Made by a program: the position numbers and the translations under genes. A stretch of 64,000 bases of DNA from Croceivirga sp. (lineage in GTDB: Bacteria > Bacteroidota > Bacteroidia > Flavobacteriales > Flavobacteriaceae), in NCBI GenBank assembly GCA_028284285.1, contig JANQSA010000062.1, positions 62,001 to 126,000 of the forward strand. Direction: 5' to 3'. The notes beneath the pieces were generated by a model. It was not told where the DNA came from, did no database searches, and saw nothing but the letters and a program-made list of their open reading frames with translations. Of the stretch, positions 1 through 8,645 are shown in pieces (the first letter of the stretch is position 1; each line of letters begins with the position of its first letter).

Positions 1-10
1 GGCTTAGGGG

Positions 11-781
11 TTACATGCTTGAAGGGGAATACGCCATATCGGGACGCATGCGGCCTATAAACTCTTCGTATTTCAGCAAATTGCCAAATAAATCCTGCAT
101 CATACGATTACCCTCTTCCCCAAGAAGCGCCTCGTTAGCCTTGCTTTTGGTAGCATAGTCTACTTCATCCTTAGCGGCTACAGCAACCATAAAGAATTCC
201 CCTCGTGTTCCAAAACCGCTTTTATAGACGCGGTAATGCACCTGGGAACCTTTCGCCTCGAACATTTTTTTAATGGACTGCATCTTTTCCAAAATCATTT
301 TCCGATCCCCGGGAGTATAGTGGAGATAGTGAAACTTTCGATAATCCTGGCCCTCGGGAGTTTGCGTAATGCCTCCTGGCATATAGGAGAGTTCCTTGTC
401 CAAATGAATAACATAGTTTTGCTCAATATCATAACATTTATCCATTCGTTCAAAAAGGTCAGCCATGGCGGTACCGCCCATTTTTTCGGCTAAGGTTTCA
501 AAAATGGGTTTTTCAATGTCCGACATACTCTCAATAGGGCTTACCCATAAATACCGTGAATCCGCGGTATTGGTTACGATAACATTCATTTCTTGAATGC
601 TATGCTTTTTCATATTGTCTGTGAGCTCTTTGCAAACAGTTTCATATTCACCTACCATGGAAGGCTTTACCACATCTTCGTGTACCCAATAGGCCTGCGT
701 TGTTTTTTCTTGTGCAAAGATTGCACAACTAAGCGTCATTACTAGTAAAGCCATAATTGGCTTTATTCCGGATGTTCTCAT
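11..781 (-). CDS. secreted protein of unknown function (256 aa)
   Basis: I do not recognise a named family. The N-terminus is a clear signal peptide (hydrophobic ALLVMTLSCAIFA, then Q), so the protein is exported. The mature part has two halves of about 110 residues, each ending in a stretch of the kind ...MADLFERM... or ...MMQDLFGNLLKYEEFIGRM, which suggests a duplicated small alpha/beta fold such as the dimeric alpha-beta barrel group. That is inference. It is transcribed away from the TonB receptor gene across a 354-base gap and its 3' end lies close to the window edge. Confidence 0.7.
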   Translation of the reverse strand: MRTSGIKPIMALLVMTLSCAIFAQEKTTQAYWVHEDVVKPSMVGEYETVCKELTDNMKKHSIQEMNVIVTNTADSRYLWVSPIESMSDIEKPIFETLAEKMGGTAMADLFERMDKCYDIEQNYVIHLDKELSYMPGGITQTPEGQDYRKFHYLHYTPGDRKMILEKMQSIKKMFEAKGSQVHYRVYKSGFGTRGEFFMVAVAAKDEVDYATKSKANEALLGEEGNRMMQDLFGNLLKYEEFIGRMRPDMAYSPSSM

Positions 782-1135
782 ATCGGTTGATTTAATTAGT
801 TACTGCTTGAAATAAGAAACAACTTGCGATTCTCCTAGTTCTGTATCCGTTTAAAACGCAAGTAAAGCGATCAAATACTATATCGTGAAGGGGCCCGACG
901 AAAACCGTGTAGGGGGAAATAATTGGGGTTTTCCTTGTTAAAAGATAGGGAAAAACTGGTAATCAAGGAGTTATTTCTTTGAAAATGTTAATAATTCATT
1001 CGAAAAGTAGCAGGTATCTACTGGTTTTTTGAGAATCCTACTACAACCCGGCAATAAAATCGAACAGTTCGGTCTCTCTTAATTTTCTCAAAAAGGGAAT
1101 TCCATGACTTTTGACTCATCAAACAACGAACAGTC
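782..1135. other. intergenic region between divergent genes
   Basis: The 354 bases hold no convincing reading frame. The region must carry the promoters of the secreted protein (minus) and the TonB receptor (plus), but I find no exact TAnnTTTG element. A LytTR-like 9-mer, ACAGTTCGG, lies at 1064-1072. Confidence 0.5.
1064..1072 (+). promoter_or_regulatory. possible LytTR half-site upstream of TonB receptor
   Basis: ACAGTTCGG fits the degenerate LytTR half-site consensus [TA][AC][CA]GTTN[AG][TG]. No second half-site is seen at the usual 12-13 base spacing, and a 9-mer this loose occurs by chance about once per 2 kb per strand. It is listed because similar CAGTTC sites occur at 3302 and 5472 in the same block, which ends in a LytTR regulator gene. 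Confidence 0.25.
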
Positions 1136-3298
1136 ATGAAAAACCAAATTGTACTACTAGCAGCGCTTATGATACCCTGGTTTTCATCCGCTCAGACCCA
1201 GGTGAATGGTATCGTAACCGATAAATCAGGTAATCCGATATCCGGCGCTAACGTGTATCTGGAAGGCACCTACGACGGGGCTTCTACTGTGGCCGACGGA
1301 AGTTTTTATTTTGAGACCAGCGAATCCGGTACGAATACCCTGGTGATCTCCGTACTAGGATATGAACCTCACTATGAAATGGGGGAGATAGGGTATTTCA
1401 AAAACCTCAATATCGTATTGGTAGAAGCCATTAATCAACTCACCGGGGTAACGCTTTCGGCAGGTACTTTTGAAGCCGGGGATAATTCCAAGGTTTCCGT
1501 CCTAAAACCTTTGGATATTGTTACTACAGCGGGAGTGGCAGGGGACTTTGTAGCGGCATTACAGACCCTTCCCGGTACCACAACGGTAAATGAGGACGGC
1601 CGGCTTTTTGTTCGGGGAGGCGCTGCCGGGGAGACCCAGGTTTTTATTGATGGGCTTCGGGTATTCCAACCCTTTAATGCTACTGCCAATAACGTTCCTA
1701 CCCGGGGCCGATTTTCTCCTTTTCTGTTCAAAGGAATTACGTTTAGTACAGGAGGGTACTCTGCAGAATACGGACAAGCGCTTTCCAGCGTATTACTACT
1801 GAATACCACTGATGTGCCGGATCAGGAAAAGACAGATATTTCGGCCATGTCAGTTGGTGGAGGCCTGGGACATACGGAGATATGGGGAGATGCCTCCCTG
1901 AGTTTTAATACCCAATACATTAATTTATCGCCCTATGAGACTTTAATTCCTTCCACACAGGGCATGCGATGGAACAGTCCCTTTGAATCCATTGCCGGGG
2001 AGGCTATTTTCAGGCTAAGAGGTGATAAAAGCATCTTTAAACTCTATACCGGGTTTAATTATGCCAATTTTGATATTGAGCAGGAGGATATCAATTTTGA
2101 GGACTTTGTCCGTTTCCGTTTGAGAAATAACAATCTATATTATAATTCCACCTACAAGCATTTTTTTGATAACGATTGGACCCTGAATGTAGGGGGTAGT
2201 ATTTCCTGGGATACCAATGATATCGGGTTGCTGGAAAACACAATAGCTACTACGGAAACCGCGAGCCATGTTAAACTCAAGGTGAAAAAAACGTTCAACA
2301 GAAGGTTTACCGTAAATGTGGGCACAGAAGTATTCAATGTGGACTATGAAGAAACTTTCACTGCTCCTGACGGATTTACCTTTGATAACAATTTTGATGA
2401 CCTGCTCTGGGCAGGATTTATGGAAGGTGATATCTTTTTTAGTAATGACTTTGCGCTTAAACTGGGAGGGCGGGTGGAGCACACCTCGGTACTGGAAGAA
2501 TTCACTTTTTCACCACGACTTTCGCTGGCCTATAAGAGTGGGAAAGATTCACAGTTTTCCCTGGCCTATGGAGACTTTTACCAAAATCCATTGACAGAGG
2601 TCTTAAAATTCGACCAGCGCCTGGGATTGGAAAAAACTACCCATTATATCCTTAATTATCAGTATTTAAAGAACGGCAAAACTTTTCGGGTAGAGGGATA
2701 TTATAAGGATTATGACCACCTCATCAAATTTGATACGGAATTGCCACAGTTCGATTCCCAGTACACCAACGAAGGCTTTGGTTACGCAGCCGGATTGGAT
2801 GTTTTTTGGAGAGACAATAAAAGCGTAAGGGACCTGGATTACTGGATCTCCTACAGCTATCTGGACACCGAGCGGGATTTTCAGAATTTCAGCACCGCAG
2901 CAACCCCTAACTTTGCGCCACGGCATAGTTTCTCTCTGGTGACCAAATACTGGGTAGAAAAGCTAAAATCACAGATTGGGTTTACCTATAACTACGCCTC
3001 GGGGAGACCTTACGAGAATCCTAACACTCCCGGATTTTTGAATGAACGGACAAAAGCATTCCACAACCTGAGCATTAACTGGGCCTATCTGATCGATCAG
3101 CAGAAAATACTTTACTTCTCGGTGAATAACGTATTAGGGATTAATAATATCAGCGGTTATCAGTATGCTAATACCCCTAATGCCGACGGGATTTTTGATC
3201 GGCGTACCATAACTCCGCCGGCAGATAGCTTCTTTTTTGTAGGATTCTTTTGGACCATTAGCGATGATAAAAAGAGCAATCAGTTAGATAATCTATAA
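1136..3298 (+). CDS. TonB-dependent outer-membrane receptor with carboxypeptidase-like N-terminal domain
   Basis: The protein imports an unknown ligand across the outer membrane using TonB energy. Residues 1-19 are a signal peptide; residues about 22-100 are the carboxypeptidase-D regulatory-like beta-sandwich common on Bacteroidota receptors (VNGIVTDKSGNPISGANV); about 120-225 form the plug, with LFVRGGAAGETQVFIDG; the rest is a beta-barrel ending in an aromatic-rich strand (FFFVGFFWTISDD). At 720 residues it is short for a SusC protein and no SusD gene follows, so a polysaccharide-utilisation role is not supported. A TPR-like gene and a LytS/LytTR pair follow on the same strand, suggesting one regulated unit. 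Confidence 0.93.
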   Translation: MKNQIVLLAALMIPWFSSAQTQVNGIVTDKSGNPISGANVYLEGTYDGASTVADGSFYFETSESGTNTLVISVLGYEPHYEMGEIGYFKNLNIVLVEAINQLTGVTLSAGTFEAGDNSKVSVLKPLDIVTTAGVAGDFVAALQTLPGTTTVNEDGRLFVRGGAAGETQVFIDGLRVFQPFNATANNVPTRGRFSPFLFKGITFSTGGYSAEYGQALSSVLLLNTTDVPDQEKTDISAMSVGGGLGHTEIWGDASLSFNTQYINLSPYETLIPSTQGMRWNSPFESIAGEAIFRLRGDKSIFKLYTGFNYANFDIEQEDINFEDFVRFRLRNNNLYYNSTYKHFFDNDWTLNVGGSISWDTNDIGLLENTIATTETASHVKLKVKKTFNRRFTVNVGTEVFNVDYEETFTAPDGFTFDNNFDDLLWAGFMEGDIFFSNDFALKLGGRVEHTSVLEEFTFSPRLSLAYKSGKDSQFSLAYGDFYQNPLTEVLKFDQRLGLEKTTHYILNYQYLKNGKTFRVEGYYKDYDHLIKFDTELPQFDSQYTNEGFGYAAGLDVFWRDNKSVRDLDYWISYSYLDTERDFQNFSTAATPNFAPRHSFSLVTKYWVEKLKSQIGFTYNYASGRPYENPNTPGFLNERTKAFHNLSINWAYLIDQQKILYFSVNNVLGINNISGYQYANTPNADGIFDRRTITPPADSFFFVGFFWTISDDKKSNQLDNL

Positions 3299-3301
3299 GT
3301 T

Positions 3302-3310
3302 TCAGTTCAT
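3302..3310 (+). promoter_or_regulatory. possible LytTR half-site between receptor and TPR-like gene
   Basis: TCAGTTCAT, four bases after the receptor stop codon, fits the LytTR half-site consensus and shares CAGTTC with the sites at 1064 and 5472. No partner half-site is seen at standard spacing. Confidence 0.2.
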
Positions 3311-3397
3311 CCGCCAAAAGCTACGATTCGGTAATTCAAATTACATCCATTGAACAATCCTGACGAATTTCACACCGCAATCAAAAAACGAACAATT

Positions 3398-4066
3398 ATG
3401 AAAACGCTCTTTAAAAAGGAATCACCACAAAACCATACTATCATAAAAAAAGCTTTTCTTCTCTTTTGTTTTTCCGTTTCCCTTTTTGCCACGGCGCAAG
3501 ATCAGTACATTGCCGGAATGAAAAAGGCAATGGCCCTTTGGGATGAAGACAAGATCACGGAGGCCGCTAACCTTTTTGAACGGATCGCCATGGCTGAGGA
3601 AGATAATTGGATCCCTTACTACTTTGTGGCCCAGGTAAATACGGTCTCATCTTTTGGATTGAAAGATGAAGCCGTATTGACCCAACGGCTGGAAAAAGCG
3701 AAGGAATTTGTAGATATTGCCAAGCGTTTATCCCCTGATAATGCTGAGATTTTGGTACTGGAGGCCATGATCAATACCGCATGGATAACGTATGACGGAG
3801 CCACGTATGGAATGACCTTATCCGGAAAAAACACGCAACTATACAACAAAGCCATGGCATTGGCCCCGGATAATCCAAGAGTGGTATTTTCAAAAGCCAA
3901 CTGGGATATGGGGACCGCCAGGTTTTTTGGAAAGGACCCCGCTCCGTATTGTAAAGATGTGGAAAAGGCCTTGGAACTATTCGCTACCTTTGAATCAGAT
4001 ATTCCTTTTTATCCCAATTGGGGTGCAGATAGGGCAAAACAAGTCCTCGAGGAATGTAAAAGCTAA
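3398..4066 (+). CDS. secreted TPR-like protein
   Basis: A 222-residue exported protein with a signal peptide (FLLFCFSVSLFATAQ). The mature part is all helical with a TPR-like rhythm: MKKAMALWDEDKITEAANLF near its start, a repeat ending AKRLSPDNAEILVLEA, and one ending MALAPDNPRVVFSKA. TPRs mediate protein-protein contacts, so a periplasmic scaffold or accessory to the upstream receptor is plausible but unproven. The ATG at 3398 is preferred because it puts the signal peptide at the N-terminus; an ATG-less extension to 3350 is possible. The stop codon sits 3 bases before the kinase ATG, which indicates co-transcription. Confidence 0.8.
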   Translation: MKTLFKKESPQNHTIIKKAFLLFCFSVSLFATAQDQYIAGMKKAMALWDEDKITEAANLFERIAMAEEDNWIPYYFVAQVNTVSSFGLKDEAVLTQRLEKAKEFVDIAKRLSPDNAEILVLEAMINTAWITYDGATYGMTLSGKNTQLYNKAMALAPDNPRVVFSKANWDMGTARFFGKDPAPYCKDVEKALELFATFESDIPFYPNWGADRAKQVLEECKS

Positions 4067-4069
4067 TTG

Positions 4070-5392
4070 ATGAAGAGTTTTTTGAAAGTACTGAAATTTG
4101 CTTTGGTCATCACTGTTGTGGTTGCCCTTTTCGATATTGTCATTTATGGGGATGGGGATTACTCTTTTGAAAATATAACTACCCATTTAATTATTGATTT
4201 TATTTTCTCCTTCTCACTTACAGCGGTAAATTCCTATTTCTACGATGCTTTAAGTCTGCGTTATAGCTGGGAAACAGATCTCAAAAAACGGCTGTGGTTA
4301 GGGGCGCTGGGTTCTATTGTTTTTTCCATGTTGACCATAGTGCTTCTAAGATTCCTGATCTATTTTTATTACAGCGGTAATGGCTTTATGGCATTCGTTG
4401 AAAGGGAAACTCCACAAGATTATGTGTTTACGGTTATAGTAACCTTTGTTGCCATTTTATTCTTTCACACCTTCTCCTTTTATCGCGCACTTCAGAAAAG
4501 GGAGGTCAAAGAACAAAAAATAATAGCGCGTTCGGCCTCAGCTAGCTTTGACGCCCTTAAAAACCAACTGGATCCCCACTTCCTGTTCAATAGCCTTAAT
4601 GTTCTTACCAGTTTAATTGAAGAAGATCCACATCAGGCTCAGAAATTCACTACCTCCCTTTCCAAGGTCTATCGTTATGTCCTGGAGCAAAAAAACAAAG
4701 ACCTGGTTACTGTGGATGAGGAACTTAATTTTGCCAGGACTTATGTACGGTTACTTAAAATGCGGTTCGAAGACAGTATCGTTTTTGACATTCCGGAAAA
4801 GGCATCCAATCCCGAAGCCAAAATAGTGCCTTTGTCCTTACAGCTATTGCTGGAAAATGCCGTAAAACATAACGTGGTCAATGCCTCCAACCCATTACAT
4901 ATTAAAGTTACGGAGAACAATGGTATGCTTACCGTTAACAACAATCTACAGGAGAAACAAGTGGTAAAAAAGAGTAGTGGAGTGGGATTGCAAAATATAC
5001 AGCAACGCTATTCTATTCTTACGGATAGAGAGGTTGCTATTTCCAAAACGGAAACTGATTTTAGTGTACATCTCCCCATGCTATTAAAACAGGTTTCTGT
5101 TATAGAAACCCAGGAAGAACACATAGAAGAGAAGCGGTATTTGAAGGCGAAAGAGCGGGTGGAGGAAATCAAAGGATTCTATGGTAACCTTGTCTCCTAT
5201 TGTCTGGTTATTCCGTTCTTATGGTGGATCAACTCACGCACCACAAGCTTTACCTGGGCTATTTTTCCAACGATAGGCTGGGGTATAGGCGTATTTTTCC
5301 ATGGAATGGAAGCTTTTGGTTATAATCCGTTATGGGGGAAACGCTGGGAAGAAAAGAAGATCCGGGAGCTGATGGAAAAGGATGAATTTTGA
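4070..5392 (+). CDS. LytS-type sensor histidine kinase with C-terminal 2TM domain
   Basis: A membrane kinase with about four N-terminal transmembrane segments (residues roughly 8-140), then the His_kinase region with NQLDPHFLFNSLN, whose His (residue 170 from this start) is the phosphoacceptor, then a short HATPase region with the N-box LLLENAVKHN. Residues about 355-440 are an additional 2TM domain (two hydrophobic segments followed by WEEKKIRELMEKDEF) closely resembling the three separate small proteins that follow. The start is ATG 4070; TTG 4067 directly after the preceding stop is the only alternative. The likely partner is the LytTR regulator at 6539. The kinase-2TM fusion is the unusual part. 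Confidence 0.92.
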   Translation: MKSFLKVLKFALVITVVVALFDIVIYGDGDYSFENITTHLIIDFIFSFSLTAVNSYFYDALSLRYSWETDLKKRLWLGALGSIVFSMLTIVLLRFLIYFYYSGNGFMAFVERETPQDYVFTVIVTFVAILFFHTFSFYRALQKREVKEQKIIARSASASFDALKNQLDPHFLFNSLNVLTSLIEEDPHQAQKFTTSLSKVYRYVLEQKNKDLVTVDEELNFARTYVRLLKMRFEDSIVFDIPEKASNPEAKIVPLSLQLLLENAVKHNVVNASNPLHIKVTENNGMLTVNNNLQEKQVVKKSSGVGLQNIQQRYSILTDREVAISKTETDFSVHLPMLLKQVSVIETQEEHIEEKRYLKAKERVEEIKGFYGNLVSYCLVIPFLWWINSRTTSFTWAIFPTIGWGIGVFFHGMEAFGYNPLWGKRWEEKKIRELMEKDEF

Positions 5393-5469
5393 TCTTAGGA
5401 TATTCTTCCTGATCGCTGTCCTGTTGCTTACAACAAATGTCCCCCGGATCACAACCTATCCCCATAAAC

Positions 5470-5529
5470 TTACAGTTCAGTCAACCAATTTTTAAGATCC
5501 ACTTTTCCTTTACCATCTTTGAACTGTAA
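5470..5529. promoter_or_regulatory. 10-bp inverted repeat before the 2TM genes (possible LytTR sites)
   Basis: TTACAGTTCA at 5470-5479 and TGAACTGTAA at 5520-5529 are exact reverse complements 40 bases apart, inside the 165-base gap between the kinase and the first 2TM gene. The left arm contains ACAGTTCAG, a full match to the LytTR half-site consensus. It could be an operator pair bound by the LytTR protein encoded downstream, or a long-loop RNA hairpin controlling read-through; sequence alone does not decide. Confidence 0.4.
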
Positions 5530-5557
5530 ATGAATCATCACCTAAAAACAACATAAG

Positions 5558-5836
5558 ATGAAAAATACAAATGAATACCGCTATCAAAAGGCAAAAAAAA
5601 GAGTTGAGGAAATGAAGGCTTTCTACACCCATGCCACAGTTTATGTTATCATCATTACCTTATTGATCCTACTTAACTATTTTACCACCGCTTTCCCCTG
5701 GGTAATCTTCCCGGCAATAGGATGGGGGCTTGGCCTTACAGCTCATGGTTTAAGTGCGCATCAATACAATCCGGTTTTGGGAAAGAACTGGGAGGAGCGA
5801 AAAATCAAGGAATTGATGGAAAGGGACGCTTTTTAG
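5558..5836 (+). CDS. 2TM-domain membrane protein (first of three)
   Basis: A 92-residue protein consisting only of a 2TM domain: N-terminal amphipathic stretch with KAKKRVEEMKAFYTH, two transmembrane segments joined by a short loop (ITLLILLNYFTTAFPWVIFPAIGWGLGL), then the family signature NPVLGKNWEERKIKELMERD. The same module forms the C-terminus of the kinase at 4070. The molecular role of the family is unknown; placement between LytS-type kinase and LytTR regulator implies a membrane-signalling accessory, which is inference. Confidence 0.88.
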   Translation: MKNTNEYRYQKAKKRVEEMKAFYTHATVYVIIITLLILLNYFTTAFPWVIFPAIGWGLGLTAHGLSAHQYNPVLGKNWEERKIKELMERDAF

Positions 5837-5872
5837 TTAACTTTAGGGAACTGACGAACAAAAAACAGCATC

Positions 5873-6178
5873 ATGGAATTCAATAAAGACGAAAACAAAT
5901 ATTTACGGGCAAGAGAACGTGTAGATGAGCTTAAAAAGTTTTATGGAAATCTAACCGCTTATGTTTTGGTAATAACGGGTTTGGCTATTTTAAACTATTA
6001 TACTAATGGCTGGAACTATATGTGGTTTCTTTGGGCCGCTTTCGGATGGGGGATTGGTATTGTGTTTCACGCCGTAGGAACCTTTAATTTAAATCCCTTT
6101 TTCGGAAAGGACTGGGAGGAGCGAAAAATCAAGGAGTATATGGAAAAGGATAAAAATGAACCTACAAAATGGAGATAG
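5873..6178 (+). CDS. 2TM-domain membrane protein (second of three)
   Basis: A 101-residue homologue of the preceding gene with the same order of parts: RARERVDELKKFYGN, two membrane segments (YVLVITGLAILNYYTNG and MWFLWAAFGWGIGIVFH), then NPFFGKDWEERKIKEYMEKD and a short charged tail. It starts 36 bases after the first copy and ends 2 bases before the third, so the copies look like tandem duplications within one transcript. Confidence 0.88.
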   Translation: MEFNKDENKYLRARERVDELKKFYGNLTAYVLVITGLAILNYYTNGWNYMWFLWAAFGWGIGIVFHAVGTFNLNPFFGKDWEERKIKEYMEKDKNEPTKWR

Positions 6179-6180
6179 TC

Positions 6181-6501
6181 ATGAATACAACCAAAACCGA
6201 CAAATATAATCAGGCAAAAAAACGGGTAGAAGAACTCAAAGGATTCTATATCCACCTTGCCGTATACCTTTGTATCAATGCCTTTATATTGGCAAATATT
6301 TATGTGAGAAGCCTGGGACAGGGGGAGAGCTTCTGGCAATGGGAACATTTCTTCGTGCTATTCGGCTGGGGGATAGGAATCGCTTTTCATGCGGCAAAAA
6401 CCTTCGGTTTTAGCCCTTTTTTTGGGAAGAACTGGGAGCAACGGCAAATTCAGAAGTATATGGAAGAAGACCGGGAAACGGCAAGGAAGTTTAATAAATG
6501 A
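6181..6501 (+). CDS. 2TM-domain membrane protein (third of three)
   Basis: A 106-residue homologue with QAKKRVEELKGFYIH, two membrane segments (second is FFVLFGWGIGIAFHA) and the signature SPFFGKNWEQRQIQKYMEED. It is the most divergent copy in its loop (RSLGQGESFWQWEH). ATG 6181 is preferred, two bases after the preceding stop; an in-frame ATG at 6169 would overlap the upstream gene. Confidence 0.87.
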   Translation: MNTTKTDKYNQAKKRVEELKGFYIHLAVYLCINAFILANIYVRSLGQGESFWQWEHFFVLFGWGIGIAFHAAKTFGFSPFFGKNWEQRQIQKYMEEDRETARKFNK

Positions 6502-6538
6502 TAATTAACCACCTGCAATCACTACCCAAATAACAACT

Positions 6539-7294
6539 ATGAAAGCCATAATTATTGAGGATGAAAAACCTGCAGCTCGACGTCTAAACCGACTTTTGGA
6601 GGAACTGGATGTTGAGGTAAGTACCATGTTACACTCTGTGGAAGAGTCAGTTTATTGGTTCCAAAACAATGAACACCCGGACCTTATCTTTCTGGACATT
6701 CAACTTTCGGATGGGCTTTCTTTTGAAATCTTTGATGCAGTGGCCATTAAAAGTGCGATCATTTTTACCACAGCTTATGACGAATACGCCCTACAAGCTT
6801 TTAAATTGAATAGTATCGATTATTTGCTAAAACCGATTGACGACGAAGAGCTGGAAAAAGCCGTAAAAAAATATCAGGAATTCAAGCCTGAGAAAGAAAA
6901 CATTTCTTTTGATTTTGAGGACATCAAAAAGTTGTTGGTTAACCCGGTAGAACGGGAATATAAAAAACGCTTTACAGCCAAAGTAGGACAACATTTGAAA
7001 ATCGTAAATGCAGATGAGGTGGAATGTTTTTACAGTGAGAACAAGGGGACCTATGCGGCTACGACCGATGGAAGAAACTATCTTTTAGATACCACCCTGG
7101 AGAATCTGGAGGGAGAGCTTTCTCCAAAGATCTTTTTTAGGGTTAGTCGTAAGTACTACGTGAACATCAATCATATTAACGATATCATTTCCTATACCAA
7201 TTCCAGGCTTCAGATAAAAATGAACCATTATAAAGACCAGTCTATTATCGTGAGTAGAGAGCGGGTTAAAGATTTTAAGCTTTGGTTAGAGTGA
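6539..7294 (+). CDS. LytTR-family response regulator
   Basis: A cytoplasmic DNA-binding response regulator. Residues 1-115 are a receiver domain: acidic pair at IIEDEKPAARR, phosphoacceptor Asp53 in LIFLDIQLSDG, Thr/Lys of the switch at TTAYDEYAL and LLKPIDDEE. Residues about 145-251 form a LytTR DNA-binding domain (RFTAKVGQHLKIVNADEVEC, later FFRVSRKYYVNINHI). It closes the block that starts with the TonB receptor and is the expected partner of the LytS-type kinase. Candidate binding sites of LytTR type are noted at 1064, 3302 and 5470-5529. Confidence 0.93.
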   Translation: MKAIIIEDEKPAARRLNRLLEELDVEVSTMLHSVEESVYWFQNNEHPDLIFLDIQLSDGLSFEIFDAVAIKSAIIFTTAYDEYALQAFKLNSIDYLLKPIDDEELEKAVKKYQEFKPEKENISFDFEDIKKLLVNPVEREYKKRFTAKVGQHLKIVNADEVECFYSENKGTYAATTDGRNYLLDTTLENLEGELSPKIFFRVSRKYYVNINHINDIISYTNSRLQIKMNHYKDQSIIVSRERVKDFKLWLE

Positions 7295-7373
7295 TGTATT
7301 TTAAAAATTTGGATAACAGCAATTTAAATATAATCATAGATTTTTCTTATACTGGTTTTTTCGCCTGATTTTT

Positions 7374-8567
7374 CTAATTTTCACTCACCCTGTTGTCATC
7401 AAATGCAGAAGGTAATAATTTAGGAATAAGTTTGATGAAAATGGGTAGTAATACCGCTCCTCCGGGCAACATAAAGATCGCTAAACTGGGAATTGTCTTA
7501 AAGATATCGAGTAGCTGAGCCTGGATCTTTTTCCGTTCCTGAGCGGTGAGATCGTGAGTGGTGGATTTCGCCAACAGTTGGACCAGTTCCTTACTCTCAG
7601 AAAGTTCTTTTTTAAGCCGTTTACTATTTCGCAAAATAAGTTTGCCTACATTCTTGGTCATCCCATCATAGAACTTAGCGGCGAGGTTAATATCCTTTAA
7701 GTATGGTATGCTATCCCGGTGGGCTTCAAAGAAGGCCACCACATTTTGAAGGGCCACTTTGATATCAGCTTTTCCTTTATTTAGAATATTTCCGATATCG
7801 TAAATAAACTCAGATTCGGTCCCCTCGAGGTTGCCATCTTCCCATACGGTTAGGCAGGCCAGGTCTAACAAATAGTCTTTTTCGATAGGGCTAAAATTCT
7901 GTTGGATCAGCTCTTGATAGCTTCCTTGAAAATTTGCGTCCTTTAAATCTACATAGGTTAAGGATGCAGCGAGCAACTGCATGAGTTTGACATCACTTTT
8001 GTTGGTTTCCTTGGAATTCAGGGCCTGGTAAGCAATATTGACGGCGATGTACTCCAACAATTGAGCATGCTCGATCAGATTTTGTCGGCCCCGAAGGTAT
8101 TCCCGAAAAATAAGTACATCCACATAAAGCAGGGAATTGGTCAGACTGTTGCCAAAGGCCCGATTGAACACATTGCCATTCAGATAGATCCTGGAATCCA
8201 GTAATTTTTCCAACTGTGCTTCGGTTTTCTTACCGCTGAGAATTTTGTTGAGAAAGGATATTTTCCCTACTTCCAGGGCCGTGTAGTACTGAAATACCAA
8301 TTCCACAAATTCAGGGAAGTCATTTTTTCCGGTCTCAAAACAATAGGAAAAGTAAAGCGCCGTAAGCAAATTCACCTTGGCGACTTCATCTTCGGTAAAG
8401 GCATTTTCCTGGACAACAAAATCGGGTACTCCCAGGTGAATACCATAAATGAACCCATTTTTTAGTAGGACCGTATAGAGTTCAGTATGGTTATTGTACA
8501 AACGGGCATCACTTGTTTGCAAAAGATGCCCGTATTTCTTAATCCAGCCGGAAGCAGAAGGATTCAC
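7374..8567 (-). CDS. LETM1-related protein (biofilm-associated type)
   Basis: A 397-residue protein that is mostly helical, with a C-terminal stretch resembling the LETM1 core: HDLTAQERKKIQAQLLDIFK followed by a hydrophobic segment (IPSLAIFMLPGGAVLLPIFI) and KLIPKLLPSAF. In Flavobacteriia such proteins are annotated as LETM1-related biofilm-associated proteins. LETM1 in mitochondria affects cation exchange; the bacterial role is not established. It stands alone on the minus strand, convergent with the LytTR gene and separated by 79 bases with no clear terminator hairpin. Confidence 0.75.
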   Translation of the reverse strand: MNPSASGWIKKYGHLLQTSDARLYNNHTELYTVLLKNGFIYGIHLGVPDFVVQENAFTEDEVAKVNLLTALYFSYCFETGKNDFPEFVELVFQYYTALEVGKISFLNKILSGKKTEAQLEKLLDSRIYLNGNVFNRAFGNSLTNSLLYVDVLIFREYLRGRQNLIEHAQLLEYIAVNIAYQALNSKETNKSDVKLMQLLAASLTYVDLKDANFQGSYQELIQQNFSPIEKDYLLDLACLTVWEDGNLEGTESEFIYDIGNILNKGKADIKVALQNVVAFFEAHRDSIPYLKDINLAAKFYDGMTKNVGKLILRNSKRLKKELSESKELVQLLAKSTTHDLTAQERKKIQAQLLDIFKTIPSLAIFMLPGGAVLLPIFIKLIPKLLPSAFDDNRVSEN

Positions 8568-8645
8568 GTTGTAGTGATTTTACTACGAATGTACCTTAAT
8601 TTCAAAAGAGCGGCCTAATTCCGGCCTTACATTTTTTGAAAAAAC

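Noticed and set aside
1136-4066. SusC/SusD-type polysaccharide utilisation locus
   Set aside because: The receptor is short, no SusD-like gene or glycoside hydrolase is adjacent, and the next protein is TPR-like without a SusD fold signature.
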